A stretch of DNA of 64,000 nt from Mactra quadrangularis (GCA_025267735.1 CM046308.1:36011267-36075266); one strand, 5' to 3'. Numbered from the stretch's first letter, positions 37,001 through 47,890 are shown. The notes: generated by a model from the letters alone, not told the origin. Numbers and translations: made by a program.

Positions 37001-37465
37001 TTTCCGGACAGTATTTAATAATGATTGTACCTAGGTTTACCAAATTTTATTTAAGGGTAGCCTAAATGTCTAGCATATGCCCCTTTGGTTTTAGGCCCCT
37101 GGGTTAAAGGTCAAAGTCACTAGAAAAATCATGAGGAAAAACCTTGTCCAACAACCAACTTTACCTAAGATCACCAAATTTTATGTATCAGTACTCTTTG
37201 GGTCAAGGGCGAGAACTTTTGGTTCTGAGGCCCCAGGGTCAAGGTCACTGGAAGTTTGTATGGGAAAACTTTGTGTCGGTGATAACTCAACCATGGCTGT
37301 ACCTAGGTTCTCAAGACCTTTGCTTTGGATAGCCCTTCAGTTAAGGATGGTACCTATTCTGAGATCCCGGAGTCATTGGTCAAGGTCACAGGGACTTCAT
37401 ATGAGATAGTACACAGCATGGACTGCACACGGGCGTATAATGCCCCGCCCAGCGGAGCTCTTGTT
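34073..37465 (+). repeat. Long tandem array (about 145-bp units) with defined ends and nuclear-receptor-like half-sites
   Basis: The array opens ATACGCCCGTTTTAAAAAAA and closes GGGCGTATAATG...CCCAGCGGAGCTCTTGTT, with TACGCCCG/CGGGCGTA inverted at the ends. Some 17 units of about 145 bp share TGTACCTAGGTTCACCAAAT, TTTATGTGAGAGTAGCCCAT and GGTTTTGGGGCCCCTGGGTC. Most carry AAAGGTCAAGGTCAC. A second module (ATATCAAATTACCAAGCAGT...) recurs at 34857, 35323, 35967 and 36609, giving higher-order periodicity. The many short ORFs across it reflect the repeat, not genes. A related shorter element lies at 57588-58100. Confidence 0.85.
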
Positions 37466-37889
37466 AATTATTATACAATGTTTTCATTCATATATTGAAG
37501 AATTTACAAGTGTGTAAACACGTATTTTAAATGAGATTAAACGTAGCTTAATTATGAATATATTTTTTTTTAATTTTCTACATATTTATTAAAAATTGCA
37601 TGCATTTTCAGAAAATGATGATCGAGTCTTGAAAAATAGTTCGTACGCACGTGTTGCGTGCGCCGAGCATTGGTATCGGTCATCAGAACCATAGTCCAAA
37701 AATACAGTGTCTATTTTTAGCACATTTTCGGAAAATTTGACGACTTATTTTCAATTTTCTTTACAATGGAATTTCTTTCTGGGATAGTTCTTCAATTTAA
37801 ACTGCGAGTATTAAAGATAAGTTTAAACTTTGCATGGTATTTTTAGGCAAAGATAACTTTACGCCGAGCACTGGTCCACCCACTCTAGC

Positions 37890-38570
37890 ATGAAGCAATT
37901 CCTCTGGGTGCTAAACATATATTTATTATCAATATGTTGCCAGGTGTGTAGCTACCAGTATGCAGAGTATGCAGCTGCGTACATATTGATCCAGAGAAAT
38001 CGTAAAATTACAAACGCTAAAAATGCAATAAAAACTTGTGTGTAAAACAAAGCTGTTTGTTATATTTTAATACTCTTGCGTCAAGTTACATTTCAATGGG
38101 ACTTGTGAGTTGAGTTTACGGTTAAAATTCGTTGTATTTGACTCCAGTCTTTATAATTCTTAAACGCTGGTTGGAAATTAATTATAATTGGTACCAATGT
38201 CTTCCTATGTTTGTGCCCGGAATGAATTATACTAACTCTTTCCGTAAAGTTGTCGAATTTCTCTGAGTTGATCTACAGAAAAAACAAATTCGGGGGGGGG
38301 ATGCCCTTGACCCCTAGAGTTCTGTGTACACATAAAAAAGCTCTTGCTACGCCCCTAGTTGCATTATTCTGCAAAATGTGTAAAATTAAAATATGTTTGT
38401 GGTTCGAAAGTTTGGACCCCCCCTCTAGAAAAAGTTTGGACCCCACCAGAAAAAAAATCCTGGATCTGCCTCTGAAGCGAGAGACAATGAAAGAATCGTT
38501 GTAGTCACATGGTTGAGCCACGATGCTGACAAAATTCCTTTATTCCTAATTCATGTCTGTCCATTCAAGC
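37890..38570. other. Mixed repeat debris, no gene
   Basis: C/G runs near 38293 and 38417 and the phrase CTGGATCTGCCTCTG (38459) resemble, in reverse, GGCGGATCTATCAGGGGG at 30184. These look like ends of an old repeat family. Confidence 0.3.
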
Positions 38571-38584
38571 TAACTTATATAGCA

Positions 38585-38690
38585 ACATGGTAGTGTCTGC
38601 TTACGACTATTGAGGTTGTGTGTTCGCATCTCAGTTTGGACAATGAATTTATAAGGATTTGCAATTGGTGTCCAAGGTAAATATTTTACT
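38585..38690 (+). repeat. tRNA-like SINE (family D), copy a
   Basis: ATGGTAGTGTCTGCTTACGA, then GAGGTTGTGTGTTCGCATCT, forms a tRNA-like A/B-box arrangement followed by ACAATGAATTTATAAGG. A sister copy follows at 38835. Confidence 0.4.
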
Positions 38691-38834
38691 AGAAACATGA
38701 TTGTACCCTCAGAATTGCCACAGACGATCATGCTCCAAGAAGCCGAGGACAAATTCAGCTTAGGAGTCATTGGTGTATGTAGCAGAGGTATGATATGGCA
38801 CTCATACTCTCTTACCACTAAGCTCGATTTTATG

Positions 38835-38925
38835 GTGACATAGTAGAGTATGGTCTTATGACTAGAGTCTAGAGGTTGTGGGTTCAAATCTGATCAGACA
38901 ATGGATTTTATTTGGTTACAATGGG
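38835..38925 (+). repeat. tRNA-like SINE (family D), copy b
   Basis: CATAGTAGAGTATGGTCTTA and GAGGTTGTGGGTTCAAATCT, then ACAATGGATTTTATTTGG, match copy a in order and spacing. Confidence 0.45.
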
Positions 38926-39389
38926 TTCGAATTTGAAAAAAGAATATGGGGTTTGATGTTAATAGTTATTCTTTTATTGTCTTTTCAGATGTTAATGTAG
39001 ATTTGGTCAGTTGAATTTGGTAGAATAAATGGTAACCCAGTGTATGACATCTAGATATTGTTAGCTATGTGACTTATTGATGTTCATCTACATGTATTTA
39101 AAATCAGCCTTACCACAGAGTTTCTACTGTAGTGCAATACTAAACAAGATAAATGGTAAGCTATTGAGTATTGTCATTTGATTTATCCAACATTTTTATT
39201 TTCAGGTCTGATTAGATATTGTATTGGTACTATTACAATCAACAAAACACTGATCGTCTGAAACTGCTTAGCATAAGTATTGAGAAACCAAATAGTACTT
39301 ACTAGAATTAAAGATTTTGTATTGCATTACTTTTTTAAAAAAATTAAGGAGTTGCTTAACCCAGGTCAGAGCTCAATTTAAGTAGCACA

Positions 39390-39640
39390 CCTGGATTTCC
39401 TGAATCTAGTGTCACGAAAGGTGTACCGGTTCGAATCCCACCCAGGGAGGTTAATTATACCCTTTCATGAAAATTTGACAAATTTCATTTTTCCTCCATT
39501 AATATACGGTATATGGAAAAATTTCCAGTCTTGTGGAAGGGAAGGTGAGAACTGGTTATAGACAAGGGTCCAGGAAAGATAAGTTAGGTGCTCTGGACGC
39601 CGTGAAGTAACCTTTAAAATAGTGTGGACACGTCGTTAAA
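39390..39640 (+). mobile_element. tRNA-derived SINE, family A, diverged and 5'-degraded
   Basis: The B box GGTTCGAATCCCACCCAGGG (39428) and the body (ATGAAAATTTGACAA, TGTGGAAGGGAAGGTGAGAA, GTTATAGACAAGGGTCCAGG) identify it. The A-box half is not recognisable. Confidence 0.65.
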
Positions 39641-39659
39641 CCCAATATAGATAATTAAT

Positions 39660-40800
39660 TATACAATGGTGGACACATTGAGTTAGCTCCCCCTGATTGT
39701 TAAAAAGTTTGCATATAATTTTGTGGTATTTATTCATTCTGGGTGTCCCTGGTGATCCTATGTTTAACTAGTATCAAGCTCTCTTCTTATGATATCTTAT
39801 TTGACAACTTATTGTTTATATATTTATTAGAATCATTTCAAAAGATCTAAATCAATATGTGCACAATTTTATACATGTAACCGGACCACTAAAACATTTA
39901 GAACCTGCAGCATTTTATTAATTATAAACCTTGATTTTTCCAAAAAATTAGAGCTTATCCTTTGGCATCAGCATTGTCATTACTTGTAAGGTTAAAGTTT
40001 TTTTTATTAGTCTTATATCTTCAACACTATCCTACCTATTTTTTGAAGTTGGTATACCTATTCAATAGGACCTTTATTAACCATACTGTGAACGGACATA
40101 AATTTGGATGATTTTTTTTATTAGTAATTAACCTTTTACTCTATACAAATTGCAAAATATGAGGCAAGTTTTTTCTGAATAGAGTTTTTTCAATACTAAT
40201 CAATATACTTATGTTGTCATAAGTATTTGTCGTTACTACATGTACATAAATATTAAGGGAGGTAAATCTAGATGTATTATTTTTGAAGTTTTGTCCCTTT
40301 ATAACTTAATATTTAAGATTAAAATTTTGTTTAAATTGAGATATCATTAGTAATTATAAAAATATTCTATTGAAAAGGGTATATTTATTTATCAGTGCTA
40401 CATCTACATGACATTTTAAGGGAGGTAATTCTCGACAAATTATTTTGCAATTATGTCCCTTTGTACTACAATATTTAAATTTGTTCAAATTCATCAGTAC
40501 TACTTGTTTATTTTGGATTTATCAATAGTTGTTTTGTTTTAGTAATTTATTGGGAATTATGCCCATCTGTTATGATGTCAACATGTTCTTGTCAAAATTC
40601 ACCCTAGATCACCAAGTTGGCCTCAACAAAGATAGTAAACATTGTGCACTTGTGGGTCTGCAGCAAGCCTTACATGTAATTTGAAAATTATAAAAGCTAA
40701 TATCATGCAAAGTGAATAGACTAAAAGCTGCCATATGCGGCTGTTAGAATCTCTTAATGGTCATTTACTACAATGTTGCCTTCATGTTCTGTGTTTCACT
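39660..40800. other. AT-rich DNA, nothing recognised
   Basis: No exon-like or repeat structure is supported, apart from the polypyrimidine tract that leads into 40822. Confidence 0.4.
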
Positions 40801-40821
40801 ACTCCATCTCCCTCTTTGCCA

Positions 40822-40990
40822 GATTTGTTACAGTCAAGGTTGCAAAACCTACATTAACAATTTGGTTAACAACAGCCTGGAACTTGATATGTTAATGCAC
40901 TTACTGAAATATTCCTCGTATGTTACTCTGCAAGACACATTTATATACAACAGTACAGTTAAAAACATTATTAGTACAAGACAAGGTTAA
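40822..40990 (+). CDS. Candidate terminal coding exon, unrecognised protein
   Basis: A strong acceptor (CACTACTCCATCTCCCTCTTTGCCAG) precedes an open frame ICYSQGCKTYINNLVNNSLE, then LDMLMHLLKYSSYVTLQDTF and on to STRQG and TAA at 40988-40990. AATAAA occurs twice shortly after (about 41027 and 41050). The residue pattern looks protein-like (amphipathic, leucine-rich), but I do not recognise the family. The last part of this exon is included in the 2.1-kb tandem duplication and is not intact in the second copy. Confidence 0.3.
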
Positions 40991-43028
40991 CTTAGTTTGG
41001 GTTATCTCCCTTGTATCAGGTTTATAATAAAACACTATACCCATTTTATAATAAAACATTATACCCATTTAATTGATAACATTATATGCTTGACCATTTA
41101 TTGTGGCCCATAAGCACATAAAAATGTATCATTTAACAATATGAAAAAAATACAAGCAGGTCAAATATATATTTATGATAAATTTACAAGAAAAGACACA
41201 TGTTACTGATAATTTCTGGTGTAAATGTTGTTGTTTTTTGTAGTAATACTAAGATTTTGTTTGTGATTGACACCATCCATTGTTTTGAACATCCAGTGAT
41301 TTTGTTTGCCTGATGTGCATTGTCTAAATTAAAATTTTTATTTGTCAAAACTCAGTTAATCACCACCAAGTAAAGAACCAAGTGTATTTTTATGCAAATC
41401 AAATACTTAGTTTAAACTTGAATGTCAATTAAGGTTACAGATACTGGTATAGGGTATCAATAGTGTAACCTTTCCACATCAATAAAATTGTGGGATCCAG
41501 CACATCAAATGAATAATTTCAATGGGTGTACAATAGGTCTTATGCCTCCTTGGAGGTGTAAAGCTGGTCATACGATGGCTTTGAGTTTTCTATCTACTGT
41601 ATAACAATTTTGTACAGTTAACGCCCGTTAACTCTGTTGTGTCTTGAACTTACAAAGTCAATGTATATTACTATATAAACATACAACACCGTGGTCATAA
41701 TAAATCTCGTACCTGATACATTGTAGCAAAAACTTCAATGATTATTGACTTACATTGCCATACAATAACTTTTAAACAATGGCATCTGTTTGTCTTTAAT
41801 CAAACATTTATCTTCAAACAATCTTTATCATAAAACCATAAAGTATGATAATATGCACAACAATTTGTCAGCCAGGATCCAGCCCTGTTCACCTCTCAGA
41901 GTTACACTCAGCCAGGATCAAGTTAAATTATCCTCTCACTCTCATACGTGCTTAACACTAAGCCAGTATCTAGCACTGAACTCCTCACTCTGATACATGC
42001 TGAAAAGCTAGGCAGGATCTAGTACTGTACTCCTCTTACTCTCATACATGCTCAACAGCTAGACAGGATCTAGTACTGTACTCTTCTCACTCTCATACAT
42101 GCTCAACAGCTAGTCAGGATCTAGCACTGTACTCTTCTGAATCTCATGCATGCTCAACACTAAGCCAGGATCTAGCACTGTACTTTTCTCACTCTCATAC
42201 GTGCTCAACAGCTAGCCAGGATCTAGCACTGTACTCCTCTCACTCTCAGAGTTAGATGGTCAACAGCTTGCCAGGATCTAGTACTGTACTCTTCTCACTC
42301 TCATACATGCTCAACACTAAGCCAGGATCTAGCACTGTACTCTTCTCACTCTCATACATGCTCAACACTAAGCCAGGATCTAGCACTGTACTCTTCTCAC
42401 TCTCATACATGCTCAACACTAAGCCAGGATCTAGCACTGTACTCTTCTCACTCTCATACATGCTCAACAGCTAGCCAGGATATAGCTCTATACACCTCCC
42501 ACTCTCAGAGTTGATGGTCAACAGCTAGCCAGGATCTAGCCCTGAACACCTTAAGAGTTGTATCTTAGCCATGGCTCTTTATTTCTTATCTGGTGACAAA
42601 TACTCACCCTGCCTCTGTTTCTAAACAGTTCAACTATTATAATTAGGTGGTGCATAGGAGAGGCGCAAGCTGGTGTTTGGCCCCTTTTATTGTTTGATTT
42701 TTTTATTATTTACTTTTATGTACTTCGGACTAGTTTCAGAATTCTAATTCACATTATAAGTATTATGAATGATTTCTTTCTTTATTCATATCTACTGTTT
42801 TATTTAATCACTGTATCGTTTTATTCACTTATTTGATTATCAAATGTGAGCACAGGAAATATCTGTGGTATTTTTCCATTCTCTATTTTTGTAAATTTTT
42901 TTTAACTGTAGTATTGACAATAGACTATATCTTGAAATCAAATTGTTCGTTTATTTCCTGCAGTACAAACAAACTTCCATTGTCACAATAATGATATGTT
43001 AACAAAGAACAAAAAGGATTTGTCTGCA
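40942..43028. repeat. Tandem segmental duplication, copy 1 (2087 bp)
   Basis: The segment starts TATATACAACAGTACAG and ends CAAAAAGGATTTGTCTGCA. It recurs immediately at 43029-45450. It includes a 60-bp minisatellite at its centre and represents the empty state for the 184-bp MITE in copy 2. Confidence 0.9.
41870..42545. repeat. 60-bp minisatellite, degenerate array
   Basis: Units of about 60 bp, AAGCCAGGATCTAGCACTGT-ACTCTTCTCACTCTCATACA-TGCTCAACACT, vary toward the edges. About four central units (42256-42470) are nearly identical. The unit length is a multiple of three and both strands stay open there. Confidence 0.85.
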
Positions 43029-43959
43029 TATATACAACAGTACAGTTAAAAACATTATCAGTACAAGACAATGTTAACTTAGTTTGTGTTATCTCCTTTG
43101 TATCAGGTTTATAATAAAACATTATACCCATTTTATAATAAAACATTATACCCATTTAATTGATAACATTATATGCTTGACCATTTATTGTGGCCTATAA
43201 GCACATAAAAATATATCATTAACAATATGAAAAAAATACAAGCAGGTCAAATATATATTTATGATAAATTTACAAGAAAAGACACATGTTACTGATAATT
43301 TCTGGTGTAAATGTTGTTGTTTGTTGTAGTAATACTAAGATTTTGTTTGTGATTGACACCATCCATTGTTTTGAACATCCACTGATTTTGTTTGCCTGAT
43401 GTGCATTTTCTAAATTTAAATTTTTATTTGTCAAAACTCAGTTAATCACCACCAAGTAAAGAACCAAGTGTATTTTTATGCAAACCAAATACTTAGTTTA
43501 AACTTGAATGTCAATTAAGGTTACAGATACTGGTATAGGGTATCAATAGTGTAACCTTTCCACACCAATAAAATTGTGGATTCTAGCACATCAAATGAAT
43601 AATTTCAATGGGTGTACAATAGGTCTTATGCGTCCTTGGAGGTGTAAAGCTGGTCATACGATGGCTTTGAGTTTTCTATCTACTGTATAACAATGTTGTA
43701 CAGTTAACGCCCGTTAACTCTGTTGTGTCTTGAACTTACAAAGTCAATGTATATTACTATATAAACATACAACACCGTGGTCATAATAAATCTCATACCT
43801 GATACATTGTAGCAAAAACTTCAATGAATATTGACTAACATTGCCATACAATAACTTTTAAACAATGGCATCTGTTTGTCTTTAATCAAACATTTATCTT
43901 CAAACAATCTTTATCATAAAACCATTAAGTATGATAATATGCACAACAATTTTACTCGT

Positions 43960-44770
43960 CAGCCAGGATCTAGCCCTGTTCACCTCTCAGAGTTACACTC
44001 AGCCAGGATCTAGCTAAATTCTCCTCTCATACGTGCTCAATACTAAGCCAGTATTTAGCACTATACTCCTCTCACTCTCATACGTGCTCAACACTAAGCC
44101 TGTATCTAGCACTATACTCCTCTCACTCTCATACGTGCTCAACACTAAGCCAGTATCTAGCACTATACTCCTCTCACTCTCATACGTGCTCAATACTAAG
44201 CCAGTATCTAGCACTATACTCCTCTCACTCTCATACGTGCTCAACACTAAGCCTGTATCTAGCACTATACTCCTCTCACTCTCATACGTGCTCAACACTA
44301 AGCCTGTATCTAGCACTATACTCCTCTCACTCTCATAAGTGCTCAACACTAAGCCAGTATCTAGCACTATACTCCTCTCACTCTCATAAGTGCTCAACAC
44401 TAAGCCAGTATCTAGCACTATACTCCTCTCACTCTCATAAGTGCTCAACACTAAGCCAGTATCTAGCACTATACTCCTCTCACTCTCATAAGTGCTCAAC
44501 ACTAAGCCAGTATCTAGCACTATACTCCTCTCACTCTCATACGTGCTCAACACTAAGCCTGTATCTAGCACTATACTCCTCTCACTCTCATCTGTGCTCA
44601 ACAGCTAGCTAGGATCTAGCACTGTACTCTTCTCACTCTCATACATGCTCAACAGCTAGGCAGGATCTAGCACTGTACTCTTCTCACTCTCATACATGCT
44701 CAACAGCTAGCCAGGATATAGCTCTATACACCTCCCACTCTCAGAGTTGATGGTCAACAGCTAGCCAGGA
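43960..44770. repeat. 60-bp minisatellite, homogenised and expanded array
   Basis: Ten or so units of exactly 60 bp (44030-44600), with CTAGCACTATACTCCTCTCA and CATA(C/A)GTGCTCAACACTAAG, differ by one or two bases. Variants are interspersed, as expected from recent unequal exchange. The minus strand reads as a repeated 20-mer ending YESERSIVLDTGLVLS. I treat this as a by-product of the 60-bp period, not a gene. Confidence 0.9.
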
Positions 44771-44993
44771 TCTAGCCCTGAACACCTTAAGAGTTGTATC
44801 TTAGCCATGGCTCTTTATTTCTTATCTGGTGACAAATACTCACCCTGCCTCTGTTTCTAAACAGTTCAACTATTATAATTAGGTGGTGCATAGGAGAGGC
44901 GCAAGCTGGTGTTTGGCCCCTTTCATTGTTTGATTTTTTTTATTATTTACTTTTATGTACTTCGGACTAGTTTCAGAATTCTAATTCACATTA

Positions 44994-45177
44994 CAGTAAA
45001 ACTTGGATATAACATACTCGCTGGGCCATAGAAAAAGGTATGTTATAACCATGGTATGTTATATCCATATAGCATACTAAGTATATTATATATCGGGATG
45101 AAAAACGGGCCAGAAAAGATGGTATGTTGTAACCGAGTGTATGTTATAACCGATTGTGTTATATCCGAGTTTAACTG
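44994..45177. mobile_element. Pogo-like MITE, 184 bp, with empty site in copy 1
   Basis: The ends are CAGTAAAACTTGGATATAAC and, inverted, CAGTTAAACTCGGATATAAC, flanked by TA at 44992-44993 and 45178-45179. The paralogous site near 42755 reads CACATTATAAGTATT with one TA and no element, so this is a directly observed insertion. Confidence 0.9.
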
Positions 45178-45544
45178 TATAAATATTATGAATGATTTCT
45201 TCCTCTATTCATATCTACTGTTTAATTTAATCACTGTATCACTGTTTTATTCATTTATTTATCAAATGTGAGTACAGGAAATATCTGTGGTATTTTTCCA
45301 TTCTCTATTTTTGTAATTTTTTTTTAACTGTAGTATTGACAATAGACTATATCTTGAAATCAAATTGTTCGTTTATTATCTGCAGTACAAACAAACTTCC
45401 ATTGTCACAATAATAATATGTTTACATAGAACAAAAAGGATTTGTCTGCATTTCATGCTTTTCAGCAATAATGTGTTACAAATTTTGTTGGTACCTCCTG
45501 CACATGGACCAAAAAGCCCATAAAATTGAGTATTGAATTAAATT

Positions 45545-45845
45545 AAAATTTTTATTTTTTATTTTTTTACTGGGTTTAACACCATGTGTCAACACAATTT
45601 AGATCATTTTACAGCATTCAGGGCACCTAACCTAGCTTTCCGGGACCCTTGTCTATAACCAGTACTCATCTTCCCCTACCATAAGACCAGAAACATCCAT
45701 ATTTTCTAATCAATGGAGAAAAATTCCTTTATTGTCAAATTTTCTTGGAAGGGTATAACCTCCCTAGTTGGGATTCGTACCCATACCCCCTTTGGGATAC
45801 AAGATTCCAAATCCCGGCGCACTACCAACTGTGCTATAGACTTGA
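45545..45845 (-). mobile_element. tRNA-derived SINE, family A, mutated
   Basis: The reverse strand has TATAGCACAGTTGGTAGTGC, B-box-like GGGTACGAATCCC and the family body through GTTATAGACAAGGGTCC. The tail is AT-rich. Confidence 0.75.
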
Positions 45846-45939
45846 GTTTTAAATGGCGAAATAAATTTTACTTTACTTTATATAAAAATAATTCTCAAGT
45901 ATTTACGAGCAGACATCCATGACTGTCTTGGGTCTGAAA

Positions 45940-46055
45940 TGCAGTTGGTACGAGTAACACGCTGGGCTTGCAAATCTGGTTTCCTGAAAGGGAATTGGTT
46001 AAAATCCCTCCCAGGGTAGTTATTCCTGTCCATGAAATTTTGCGAATTGTGATGA
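45940..46055 (+). repeat. tRNA-like SINE head, diverged
   Basis: GCAGTTGGTACGAGTAACAC and a weak B box AATTGGTTAAAATCCCTCCC are followed by TCCATGAAATTTTGCGAATT, which resembles the family A body. It is oriented opposite to its neighbour at 45545. Confidence 0.4.
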
Positions 46056-46133
46056 TGTAAATTTATTTTATGGAGTTACTTGTATTAAATTTATTAATAA
46101 AAAAAATAATTTGGTGTATTTATATTTTTGCAG

Positions 46134-46410
46134 TTCTGTATTGTGTTCTATTAGTCCTGGGTATGACTTTAAACTGCATCCATCTGTGGCATCCCAATGT
46201 GGATGTGGGAAAGTGAGGTTACCCTTTACCACAGTTGCCTCCAGGCTCCCCTTAGGCAAGGGTCGGCACCTGAAATTGCCTCCCTTCTCAGGGTTACGAG
46301 CTGCTTCAACAAGAAAGAAAGAATCACATTGTGGTCAGTACTGACCAATGCAGTAGCCTTAGTGGATTGGTGGATGAACTTTGTTAGTGGTCAACAACTA
46401 AAGGGCAAAG
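46134..46410 (+). other. Exon-like block between good splice signals, frame unresolved
   Basis: Acceptor ATATTTTTGCAG and donor AAAG|GTATGA bound 277 nt with raised GC. One frame is open from the acceptor to a TGA near 46342. Another runs from 46197 to the donor (ending DWWMNFVSGQQLKGK). Neither joins in frame to the 47241 exon. It may be a non-coding exon, a decayed exon or a repeat. Confidence 0.25.
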
Positions 46411-46662
46411 GTATGAAACTATTTACTTAACACTCTTTCATTTTATGATGAAATCACTAGATCCAGCAATGAAATTAAAAATAATTATTTTGAAATAGAT
46501 CCAAGTCTTGAATGAAATCAAGATTTAGATTTTAGACTCATCTGTTTATGGGAGAAACACACTAGTCCACAATATTGTAGTGTGGTTTCTTAGTACTTGA
46601 TTTTATGTAATCAAAGTAATTTTTATTTAGTGTGTGTGGCCTAGAAAATAAGAGCATAGATA

Positions 46663-47095
46663 TAAGACATTCCGAAAAGTGTTTTGACATTACTAGACAT
46701 TAGGTCCAGTGATCTTAAAGAAGAATCACTCGACAGAATCAGGTTTTGTTAGACTGAAGAAATCATCAAAATAACAGATTTTTGCACCTTTATCAACAAC
46801 AATTTTTACTACTAATTGGATTAATTATGGGAATTCCATACGTCATGACAAATGACTGTTTAGACGCTACTCAGTCATTATAAATTATTTTAACTTTTAA
46901 CTGAAGACAAACACAAAATAGGTTTCATATACTTATCAAGAATTTTGATAAAATAGCTGATAATTGTCAGGGTTTTAATTTTAAAAAAAGAAATTGAACT
47001 GGACTTTCGGACCAGCTATGACAGAATTTTTACTGGACCTAATGGAAATTTACCTTCAGGTCCGTTGGACCAGCACTTTTCGGAATCTCTGATAG
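46663..47095. mobile_element. Possible TIR element (ATTCCGAAAAGTG ends)
   Basis: ATTCCGAAAAGTG at about 46670 and its inverse CACTTTTCGGAAT at 47074-47086 bound about 0.42 kb. The interior near the ends shares TAGGTCCAGT / ACTGGACCTA. No target duplication was identified. Confidence 0.45.
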
Positions 47096-47240
47096 ATATT
47101 AATCACTTGTTGTTATATGGATATAATTATAGAATATTTCTGACTATATTCATTCATTCCTGTTATTGAAAGCTAGCCACATCTTTTGTTAGATTGATGC
47201 CCTATGTTAAAAATTCACCTGTAGTTGGTTTCGTTTTCAG

Positions 47241-47289
47241 TTACAAAAATTCACCTTGGAATCAGCTTGTAATTCAAGAACCATCCCTG
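47241..47289 (+). CDS. Candidate orphan coding exon
   Basis: Acceptor GTTTTCAG, 49 nt, donor GTAAAGG. Read with one leading base it encodes YKNSPWNQLVIQEPSL and joins in phase 0 to the exon at 47798. The protein is not recognised and the preceding exon was not found. Confidence 0.3.
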
Positions 47290-47797
47290 GTAAAGGAAGA
47301 TAACAAGATTCATAAGATAAGTTACTGTTTCTTATACAATTATTTAGTGCTGTATTTATACTGAAAACGGTTTTGTCATATTGGAGCTTTTTGTATAAGT
47401 TGATATATCAGACGCGTATCTGCCATTACGCACTTTACCCATGTGTGTAACCTGGTTTCCAGAAATCAAAATCAAGTGCCAAAAACACATGAGAAATAGG
47501 ATGCAGATTTCATAAAAATGGGATGGAACAAACGGTATTTTTGTTGTCTAATTAGCATACAACCAGTGGCCAAATTATCACCAAAAACATGGCAAAATGT
47601 ACCTTAGCAAATGTAGCGAGAACAAATTTCCAAGGGGGGGGGGGGGCCTAGAGATGTGTCTGTTTATTGCAATACAAAGTCAAACCATTGTACAAACATT
47701 TTTTTATTTAAATTCTCCTTAAATTATTCTTGTAGTTTTAATGTACCATGATAAAAATCATAATGTTTGTAAAACTTAACTTGTTATAAATTTTCAG

Positions 47798-47890
47798 TAT
47801 GTCATAGCCAGTGAACAGATTTCATCAGAAAAAGAATATAGTCAGTCAATAGATAAAGATGACAATGTTATTGTAGTACAGAATCAATAA
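47798..47890 (+). CDS. Candidate terminal coding exon
   Basis: Acceptor AATTTTCAG, then YVIASEQISSEKEYSQSIDK and DDNVIVVQNQ, stop TAA at 47888-47890. The stop overlaps an AATAAA (47886-47891). A donor-like GTAAGT also follows at 47895. The acidic, Ser-rich tail looks like a protein C-terminus. Family unknown. Confidence 0.3.
   Translation, partial: YVIASEQISSEKEYSQSIDKDDNVIVVQNQ

Larger units (their letters stand above)
30279..37887. mobile_element. 7.6-kb segment bounded by a perfect 28-bp inverted repeat
   Basis: 30279-30306 starts TAGAGTGGGTGGACC and ends GCTCGGCGTA. Its exact reverse complement is 37860-37887. TAG(A/G)G(T/C)(T/G)GG ends resemble hAT TIRs, but the flanking 8-mers (ATTTTAAG and GCATGAAG) match only partly. 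The interior contains a hAT-like element (32939-33739) and the long tandem-array repeat (34073-37465). No transposase is recognisable. Confidence 0.65.
43029..45450. repeat. Tandem segmental duplication, copy 2 (2422 bp)
   Basis: The same start and end as copy 1, several percent diverged. The extra 335 bp is accounted for by a 184-bp MITE plus its 2-bp TA duplication and about 149 bp of net minisatellite expansion. Confidence 0.9.

Noticed and set aside
34350..37409. Series of 60-99-codon plus-strand ORFs with similar proteins (MCQGYALLVLG...)
   Set aside because: They fall on the repeat unit of the tandem array and repeat with it. Similarity between them reflects DNA repetition, not a protein family.
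30279..37887. Retroviral or LTR-retrotransposon identity for the 7.6-kb block
   Set aside because: The boundary repeats are inverted rather than direct, and no gag/pol-like coding sequence is visible.
44014..44601. 195-codon minus-strand ORF of 20-residue repeats, and its plus-strand counterpart
   Set aside because: It is produced by the stop-free 60-bp minisatellite. Both strands are open equally and there are no flanking exons or start context.
41870..44770. CRISPR-like regularly spaced repeats
   Set aside because: Units are contiguous 60-bp minisatellite monomers without unique spacers, in a eukaryotic genome.
46111..46344. 77-codon ORF (SPGYDFKLHPSVASQCGCGK...) as a gene
   Set aside because: It stops before the donor, does not join in frame to neighbouring exon candidates, and overlaps another open frame. 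It is kept only as an exon-like block.
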